64,000 bases of DNA, taken from positions 12,588,001-12,652,000 of the forward strand of contig NC_088319.1 in the NCBI RefSeq assembly GCF_910592395.1, given 5' to 3'. The DNA comes from Lineus longissimus (taxonomy: Eukaryota; Nemertea; Pilidiophora; Heteronemertea; Lineidae). The position numbers and the translations under genes are program-made. Positions 55,798-64,000 of this stretch are shown here, piece after piece (position 1 is the first letter of the stretch; each line of letters opens with the position of its first letter). The notes under the pieces were generated by a model. That model saw only the letters and a list, made by a program, of their open reading frames with translations. It searched no databases and was not told where the DNA came from.

Positions 55798-58700
55798 CAT
55801 TGCACCTTGCTCAATGACTACCAGTCTGACACTGGTTGCTTGTGACATTGTCCCAGTCAATCTCCCTCAAGGGCTAGAGTGTTGACCACTGGCACAGGTT
55901 GTGACTTTGTCTCTAACCCTAACCTCAAAGAAAGGGCAGTGCCGGGGAATGTCACAACCGACTGCCCCCCCCCCTCCCCGCCTGAAAAGTGCACTTATAG
56001 TTTAGTCCTTGACCAGGATTCTGTTCTTCGGACAAGAACCTCTTTTGGTTTTTGATGGCCACTGTGGGTTCCTCTAACATCATTATGATTGCAGGAGAGT
56101 GGCTTGCCTGATTCGTATTCGGAATCCACATTTTAGCACCACTCAACGATGCCGTCATCCCACGCGATCATCCCACAGACGTCAGGTCTCATTAGGGATT
56201 TTTTGGTATTCCTGCGCGGCCAACCCGTAACCATAGTTCCTAAATAATCATTGATTTCTTTGTCCTCACAGTATGTCAATGTTGAATTAGCAGATTTTTT
56301 GGCAAAGACATGTTATTTGGAGTTTCTGAAACCAAGAGCGCTACTGAATAGGCGGCTAACAAGAAACTACGCATTTTACTGTTGTTGCCGACGTATGTGT
56401 ACACTGAACTTGGGATGTGCGTCGGTCCCGTGTTGAAATGCCGTCCAGTGCCAGTTGGTGCGTTTTTCGCTGATTTGTGCAAAATTCAACATATCTCAAA
56501 AGTTCAATGGTTGACCTTTGATTTTTTTAAATATTTTTGTGTAGCGTAAGCAACTGTCTTTCACGGGAGAATGGTCACGGTCAGAATTATTCAGGAAGAA
56601 ATGCATAATATTTGGGGTTCCGTGATTGTCCGGCCCAATGCCCGATTTAACATCCTAGCGAATCAGGGAAATCGGGCGTTTCAAGTGTTATACGACACAA
56701 ACGGGTTGTCCTCATGCAATCACATTGGAAACGCATTTTAAAATAGATGTTACGCCCTGTTAACGGGGCACGTCATCATTACGTACATTCGGGAAAAACT
56801 CCCTAACGAGAACTCAAGCAATCTGAAATTCTCACAAAGTCAGCAGATCGAGTGAGACTTGGCGACGATGATCACCATTGACGACGCTTGGAGAATGGAC
56901 GTCATAGTTCCGGTCATGCGCAACTATATTTCCTGGGACAAAGTCACAACCTGCTGGGATAGTCCAGGAGTGATGTCCAAGCCATTGGTGTCCACAACGA
57001 CCTTTAAAGTCACAACCTGCTAGGATAGTCCAGGAGTGATGTCCAAGCTATTGGCGTCCACAACAACCTTTAAAGTGATCTATATTTCCTGCATGGGACA
57101 AAGTCACAACCAGTGATGAAACTACAGCAGTCCATTTGTCATTTCCAGCTGCTACAGGACAGGAATATACATTGGTGTGGTCATTTAGGACTGTATGCTC
57201 ATACCCCCTGTCAAAACGGCACAATCCTCCATGATGTTTTGCACACAAGACGTAAAGTGACCAATTAAAAAGGACGACAATACTTCAGCCCAAACTTGAC
57301 TATGTACAACATAAAACGTCTCGATCGAGACAATGTGTGATATGAATAAAGAGTAGTAAATGCTTTTATCTAAAACTCCATGTACATTTACACTTGGCCT
57401 TTCTGTACAAAATTGAAGTAAAAGCATTTGCTAGCCTTTATTCATATCACCCAATATCACAACCTGAATCTGGATATTCATACTCCATATGACATTGAGT
57501 CCTGTACGTTCTGACACCCAAGTTATGAATATATATGCACGCGCACTAAGACGCCTATGTGTTTTTGAGGGGCTGACGCTGAGGACCAAAAAACGGCCGA
57601 TGCCCATATTTCAAGGGATTCGGGTGCGTCCGCCAGGTTGATTGCCGAAATTAGAAAGATTGTGCACGCATCCGACTCCCGTTTCATATTCGTAGATATT
57701 CCACCTGTATCTTTACAATGATATTTGGCCTGGTGCAATTAAAGAAATAACGAAGTTGTTATCAGAGTCATCACCATGACTCAGTTGCAATACGACTTGG
57801 TCGACATATTGTCACAACCTAGCTCACACATCAGTTGGCCGTATGAAGGCCGTTTGACATACATTTGTAATGTTGCAATCTTTTGTTCAGCTCAGCTTTC
57901 ATCGTCCTTCTTCGAGTGGTCCAGAAAATGTTCTGTAAAGCCTTCTAAACCAAAGGCCCGACATGAAGACATAGTCACAACCACGGATATACGCAGCCAC
58001 TACACTGCTGTAATATGCCTTGCTTTTATGTCTCAGAAAAGGATTTATAAGGCCTTGTAGCGAAGGGCCACACATGGAGACATTGTCACAACCTATCTCT
58101 CCCGCAATCTTTTTTGCAAAGGAGCAGATGGATTTAATTTTCAAATGCCCCAGCTGTCAGACTTGTGAGATTTCAAGTCAACCTTTCAAAGATTATCTAC
58201 CTTGAGAAGATTGCTCTGGAGGTCCGCAATCGTGGTCCATAATCTGTCTCCCTTTTCACGTGGTGGTTTCCACCTGCCAATGCGATGCGCCTGGGAAGAA
58301 ATATGATGGGATGTCAGAAAATTTACAGGTATCATAAAAAAGCCCCATGGGATCGTATCATAATTTCAAGCTTCCACATGATGCGACGCGAAATATCGAG
58401 GGGGTCTTCGCACTAAAAGAAAGGGACATCCTTCTATAAAGTGCCGTCACTCCTTGAGTTGAGCTGTAAGATAAATAATTAAGGCACCAGCTGTCCTCAT
58501 GATGCGACAGAGCTAGCTTGTACCGATGTCTTCTTCATGTCTGATCCTCGATGGTCTACACATCATTTTCTATGACACCCTGAGTTGTGCGTGAGAGCCA
58601 GGTTGTTGCGTTGTCTTTATGGCAAAACGTAAACATTGAGACAAAGTCATATGTATTGCGGGGTCAACGCTACGTCCTACAGTAAAAAGCTGCTTTCTCA

Positions 58701-59299
58701 ATTGAAGACAGTCACCATTGAAGACAGTCACCAGCTTGCCATAGAGACAACGGGGCCACCAGCACCAGGGCCTACAGTAATTGATGGAGCTGCTTTCTCA
58801 ATGTACCATTAAGGACATTCACAACTCGATCGACCATAAAGACAACGTCACATCCTGACTATCTTGACGAATGAAAAATATGATGTCTCCCCTTGAAGAG
58901 TCACCACCAGACCAGGGAGCTTTCTCTATCATGTCTATTCGCCTGAAGACCGGGGCAGCAGGTGGCGTTCATGAAGCAGGTGGCGTTTATGGACGAATTG
59001 CGCCTTCTTTATCAGGTGAAATGAATGAATCATCTCATTGGGGAGGCATCAGGACCGGTCACAGGTGGCCAACGGTGAACCTTTCCTGTGTCACAACATT
59101 TTCTCCTTACGAACAATCAGCAGTCATATTTTTACTAATAGTTGCCAAAGGGTTTTACTAATTACTCACTGTCAGGGGGATAAACTACATAGGAACAGGT
59201 CTTTTTGGGGTGTTGGGGAGTAGATGTGATCAGGTAGTTCAATTGTTTCTGTTCGAGTATCATGGCCTCGACAACCAGACCATGCCAGATGTTGGAGAT
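55798..59299. repeat. Degenerate repeat zone with reverse-orientation GTCACAACC core
   Basis: Diverged units with the core recur on both strands: ACACTGGTTGCTTGTGACAT (55828), CAGGTTGTGACTTTGTCTC (55895), GGGACAAAGTCACAACCTGC (56936), ATTGTCACAACCTAGC (57809), GACATAGTCACAACCACG (57968), GACATTGTCACAACC (58078). A 66-bp segment (56941-57006) is directly duplicated at 57007-57072. No gene is recognised. Confidence 0.65.
57335..57452. mobile_element. Short foldback element (MITE-like), second of the pair
   Basis: GTGATATGAATAAAG pairs with CTTTATTCATATCAC at the other end, and AAATGCTTTTA / TAAAAGCATTT extends the arms. It is homologous in reverse orientation to 9408-9501, and more complete. 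Confidence 0.72.
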
Positions 59300-62200
59300 T
59301 GTGTACTTGGTTGGTCACAGGCCTTGGTGCCTTGGTATTACCCAGGTATCCTACAGCTGCAGGTTGTGACTTTGTCTGAGGAATATTGGGGATTTGGCTG
59401 GGGTATGGACCACTTGGTTGGTCACAGGCCTTGGTGCCTTGGTATTACCCAGGTATCCTACAGCTGCAGGTTGTGACTTTGTCTGAGGAATATTGGGGCT
59501 TTGGCGGGGGTATGGACCACTTGGTTGGTCACAGGCCTTGGTGCCTTGGTATTACCCAGGTATCCTACAGCTGCAGGGTGTGACTTTGTCTGAGGAATAT
59601 TGGGGCTTTGGCTGGGGTATGGACCACTTGGTTGGTCACAGGCCTTGGTGCCTTGGTATTACCCAGGTATCCTACAGCTGCAGGTTGTGACTTTGTCTGA
59701 GGAATATTGGGGAGTTGGCTGGGGTATGGACCACTTGGTTGGTTACAGGGCTTGGTGCCTTGGTATTACCCAGGTATCCTACAGCTGCAGGTTGTGACTT
59801 TGTCTGAGGAATATTGGGACTTTGGCTGGGGTATGGACCACTTGGTTGGTTACAGGGCTTGGTGCCTTGGTATTACCCAGGTATCCTGCAGCTGCAGGTT
59901 GCGACTTTATCTGAGGAATATTGGGGCTTTGGCTGGGGTATGGACCACTTGGTTGGTCACAGGCCTTGGTGCCTTGGTATCACCCAGGTATCCTACAGCT
60001 GCAGGTTGTGACTTTGTCTGAGGAATATTGGGGCTTTGGCTGGGGTATGGACCACTTGGTCACAGGCCTTGGTGCCTTGGTATTACCCAGGTATCCTGTA
60101 GCTGCAGGTTGTGACTTTGTCTGAGGAATATTGGGGCTTTGGCTGGGGTATGGACCACTTGGTTGGTCACAGGCCTTGGTGCCTTGGTATTACCCAGGTA
60201 TCCTGTAGCGGCAGGGTGTGACTTTGTCTGAGGAATATTGGGGCGTTGGCTGGGGTATGGACCACTTGGTTGGTCACAGGCCTTGGTGCCATGGTATTAC
60301 CCAGGTATCCTACAGCTGCAGGTTGTGACTTTGTCTGAGGAATATTGGGGCTTTGGCTGGGGTATGGACCACTTGGTTGGTCACAGGCCTTGGTGCCTTG
60401 GTATTACCCAGGTATCCTGTAGCGGCAGGGTGTGACTTTGTCTGAGGAATATTGGGGCGTTGGCTGGGGTGTGGACCACTTGGTTGGTCACAGGCCTTGG
60501 TGCCTTGGTATTACCCAGGTATCCTGCAGCTGCAGGTTGTGACTTTGTCTGAGGATTATTGGGGCTTTGGCTGGGGTATGGACCACTTGGTTGGTCACAG
60601 GCCTTGGTGCCTTGGTATTACCCAGGTATCCTACAGCTGCAGGTTGTGACATTGTCTGAGGAATATTGGGGCTTTGGCTGGGGTATGGACCACTTGGTTG
60701 GTCACAGGCCTTGGCGCCTTGGTATTACCCAGGTATCCTACAGCTCAAGGTTGTGACTTTGTCTGAGGAATATTGGGGCTTTGGCTGAGGTATGGACCAC
60801 TTGGTTGGTCACAGGCCTTGGTGCCTTGGTATTACCCAGGTATCCTGTAGCTGCAGGTTGCGACTTTGTCTGAGGAATATTGGGGCTTTGGCTGAGGTAT
60901 GGACCACTTGGTTGGTCACAGGCCTTGGTGCCTTGGTATTACCCAGGTATCCTGTAGCTGCAGGTTGCGACTTTGTCTGAGGAATATTGGGGCGTTGGCT
61001 GGGGTGTGGACCACTTGGTTGGTCACAGGCCTTGGTTCCCTGGTATTACCCAGGTATCCTGTAGCTGCAGGTTGTGACTTTGTCTGAGGAATATTGGGGC
61101 TTTGGCTGAGGTATGGACCACTTGGTTGGTCACAGGCCTTGGTGCCTTGGTATTACCCAGGTATCCTACAGCTGCAGGTTGTGACTTTGTCTGAGGAATA
61201 TTGGGGCTTTGGCTGAGGTATGGACCACTTGGTTGGTCACAGGCCTTGGTGCCTTGGTATTTACCCAGGTATCCTACAGCTGCAGGTTGTGACTTTGTCT
61301 GAGGAATATTGGCGCTTTGGCTGGGGTGTGGACCACTTGGTTGGTCACAGGCCTTGGTGCCTTGGTATTACCCAGGTATCCTGTAGCGGCAGGGTGTGAC
61401 TTTGTCTGAGGAATATTGGCGCTTTGGCTGAGGTATGGACCACTTGGTTGGTCACAGGCCTTGGTGCCTTGGTATTACCCAGGTATCCTGTAGCGGCAGG
61501 GTGTGACTTTGTCTGAGGAATATTGGGGCTTTGGCTGAGGTATGGACCACTTGGTTGGTCACAGGCCTTGGTGCCTTGGTATTACCCAGGTATCCTGTAG
61601 CGGCAGGGTGTGACTTTGTCTGAGGAATATTGGGGCTTTGGCTGGGGTATGGACCACTTGGTTGGTCACAGGCCTTGGTGCCTTGGTATTACCCAGGTAT
61701 CCTGTAGCGGCAGGGTGTGACTTTGTCTGAGGAATATTGGGGCGTTGGCTGGGGTATGGACCACTTGGTTGGTCACAGGCCTTGGTGCCATGGTATTACC
61801 CAGGTATCCTACAGCTGCAGGTTGTGACTTTGTCTGAGGAATATTGGGGCTTTGGCTGGGGTATGGACCACTTGGTTGGTCACAGGCCTTGGTGCCTTGG
61901 TATTACCCAGGTATCCTGTAGCGGCAGGGTGTGACTTTGTCTGAGGAATATTGGGGCGTTGGCTGAGGTATGGACCACTTGGTTGGTCACAGGGCTTGGT
62001 GCCTTGGTATTACCCAGGTATCCTACAGCTGCAGGTTGTGACTTTGTCTGAGGAATATTGGGGCTTTGGCTGGGGTATGGACCACTTGGTTGGTCACAGG
62101 CCTTGGTGCCTTGGTATTACCCAGGTATCCTACAGCTGCAGGTTGTGACTTTGTCTGAGGAATATTGGCGCTTTGGCTGGGGTGTGGACCACTTGGTTGG

Positions 62201-63014
62201 TCACAGGCCTTGGTGCCTTGGTATTACCCAGGTATCCTGTAGCGGCAGGTTGTGACTTTGTCTGAGGAATATTGGGGCGTTGGCTGAGGTATGGACCACT
62301 TGGTTGGTCACAGGGCTTGGTGCCTTGGTATTACCCAGGTATCCTACAGCTGCAGGTTGTGACTTTGTCTGAGGAATATTGGGGCTTTGGCTGAGGTATG
62401 GACCACTTGGTTGGTCACAGGGCTTGGTGCCATGGTATTACCCAGGTATCCTACAGCTGCAGGTTGTGACTTTGTCTGAGGAATATTGGGGCTTTGGCTG
62501 AGGTATGGACCACTTGGTTGGTCACAGGGCTTGGTGCCTTGGTATTACCCAGGTATCTTACAGCTGCAGGTTGTGACTTTGTCTGAGGAATATTGGGGCT
62601 TTGGCTGGGGTATGGACCACTTGGTTGGTCACAGGCCTTGGTGCCTTGGTATTACCCAGGTATCCTACAGCTGCAGGTTGTGACTTTGTCTGAGGAATAT
62701 TGGGGCTTTGGCTGGGGTATGGACCACTTGGTTGGTCACAGGCCTTGGTGCCTTGGTATTACCCAGGTATCCTACAGCTGCAGGTTGTGACTTTGTCCGA
62801 GGAATATTGGGGATTTGACTGGGGTATGGACCACTTGGTTGGTCACAGGCCTTGGTGCCTTGGTATTACCCAGGTATCCTACAGCTGCAGGTTGTGACTT
62901 TGTCTGAGGAATATTGGGGATTTGGCAGGGGTATGGACCACTTGGTTGGTCACAGGCCTTGGTGCCTAGGTATTACCCAGGTATCCTGTAGCGGCAGGGT
63001 GTGACTTTGTCTGA
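59300..63014. repeat. 107-bp satellite-like tandem array, about 35 copies
   Basis: The unit runs GGACCACTTGGTTGGTCACA, GGCCTTGGTGCCTTGGTATT, ACCCAGGTATCCTACAGCTG, CAGGTTGTGACTTTGTCTGA and GGAATATTGGGGCTTTGGCT. Copies are very similar. Recurrent variant sites (TACAGCTGCAGGTT versus TGTAGCGGCAGGGT; CTGGGGTATGG versus CTGAGGTATGG) are distributed in blocks, implying higher-order duplication and homogenisation. One copy (60048-60068) lacks five bases. Peptides such as GYGPLGWSQALVPWYYPGIL are a by-product of stop-free units. Confidence 0.97.
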
Positions 63015-63190
63015 ATTTTTGGGAAGTTGCAACAACGAAGAGACTGTTGGACTGAATCTGTGGACTGAATTTTATTAGACATGACCACAATCTGATAATG
63101 ATGATCTCGTTCGAGTAAATAAGTCGTAATTAATTACGTGTCAATTAATAAAAGAGTTGGCTTCACAACAAGACCACCAGACCAATTCTA

Positions 63191-63271
63191 CAGGGTGTCC
63201 CAGTAGGAATGTTTTCATTTGTAATGGTACGTGCATCGATTTTTTGGGGCCATTTTTATTGGGTCAACCTG
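63191..63271. mobile_element. Possible 81-bp TA-flanked MITE fragment
   Basis: CAGGGTGTCCCAGTAGGAAT opens right after TA, and TTGGGTCAACCTG closes right before TA. The ends agree at about 9 of 13 positions in inverted orientation. The CAGGGTGTCCCA start is typical of mariner-type non-autonomous elements. Confidence 0.4.
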
Positions 63272-64000
63272 TATAATGTTCTCTTTACACCCACAGATCA
63301 ACTCAGCTACATGTATGTCAACACCAATATGCTGGTTGAGCTGCATCTGACACCAGGGCCTATTACAGGTAAAAGTTGGCCTTGCTGTGAAGTCAAATTT
63401 AATTGTTAGTTACTAATGCTATTAATAATTGACTTTAGTAGTAGACACTGTCGTACTGTTAACACTTCATAGTTTGTATCATATAGGTCGAGAAGATTTC
63501 GTCTCATAATGAATTGAATATTTCGAGGACCAAACTAATCTCCATTCGGTAAAAACAAAAAGATTTCAGCAGAGCTGTGCATTCATGTTGTACCTGACTG
63601 GAAAATACAGAGAACACCTCAGAGTTGGCCAGAAAATAGCATCAGCCTCCAGGGTTGAGAGAGTGCCCAGGGAAAAAACAACTGAACTTGAATGCACATT
63701 ATTCAGAGCTGCAAAACTTCTTCTCAAATGTTATCATGAAGTGAGGCTGTGTACAGTATACAATGTTCTACTGGGCATTAGTGTTAATCATAAGCTTATA
63801 CATGTTTTTATACAAGGAAAGTCAAAAATCTCAACTTTATCAAGAAATAATTGCACATGATGAGAAAACCTTATTTCTTATACAGTCACCAATATATTAA
63901 TCACCCAACTGAAGCCCTTATCATAATTGTATTTTCCCTCTAAAAAGTTACCTTGGACCAGTTTAGACAGTTTGATGTGAGAGCGCTGCGCCCAAGGAAA
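63272..64000. other. Right window edge, no gene recognised
   Basis: An ORF at 63585-63860 has no recognisable motif and no supporting signals. Nothing else stands out. Confidence 0.4.

Noticed and set aside
59386-62897. Many 65-residue ORFs repeating GYGPLGWSQALVPWYY
   Set aside because: Each is two units of the 107-bp array read between recurring stops; the frame shifts each unit, so it is satellite DNA, not a gene family.

Overview
This is a eukaryotic (animal) window. Exons are short, introns carry GT-AG boundaries, A+T-rich intronic sequence is peppered with low-complexity and transposon-derived DNA, and all recognised proteins are metazoan families. The style (TA-flanked MITEs, tRNA-derived SINE fragments, abundant minisatellites) fits a marine invertebrate such as a lophotrochozoan or invertebrate deuterostome, but the sequence alone does not name the species. 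All recognised genes lie on the + strand. Gene models were built by eye from splice signals and reading-frame continuity. The two complete multi-exon models (ethanolamine/choline kinase and eIF4G) sum to whole numbers of codons.

Layout. (1) 1-5239: the 3' two thirds of a MIB2-type mind bomb E3 ubiquitin ligase (Mib repeats, ankyrin repeats, two RING fingers). (2) 5.3-11.4 kb: no gene seen; a TA-flanked MITE, a 17-bp and a 33-bp minisatellite, and degenerate repeats. (3) 11457-12371: an intronless LicD/fukutin-like membrane protein. (4) 13672-17876: an eight-exon ethanolamine/choline kinase with a 467-bp foldback element in intron 2. (5) 17.9-21 kb: a ~70-bp minisatellite and a 625-bp foldback element. 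(6) 21137-50186: a complete 30-exon eIF4G gene (about 1613 aa) with PABP-binding, eIF4E-binding, MIF4G, MA3 and W2 regions. (7) 50.7-64 kb: no gene seen; degenerate repeats, then about 35 copies of a 107-bp tandem repeat.

The most striking signal is inside the eIF4G introns. Fifteen of the 18 introns between exons 12 and 30 each hold one box C/D snoRNA-like unit with a terminal stem. They form two families. Family A (8 copies) carries both rRNA guides of SNORD80/SNORD77 (yeast snR60). Family B (7 copies plus one decayed remnant in intron 4) carries the conserved guide of SNORD1 (yeast snR38), aimed at the peptidyl-transferase region of 28S rRNA. A translation-initiation-factor gene therefore appears to serve as a multi-copy host for two rRNA methylation guides that in vertebrates sit in the non-coding hosts GAS5 and SNHG16.

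A second notable point is that eIF4G intron 1 has the hallmarks of a U12-type (minor spliceosome) intron. A third is a short GGTTGTGAC-like core that recurs, on both strands, in several otherwise different tandem arrays and in the degenerate sequence around them.
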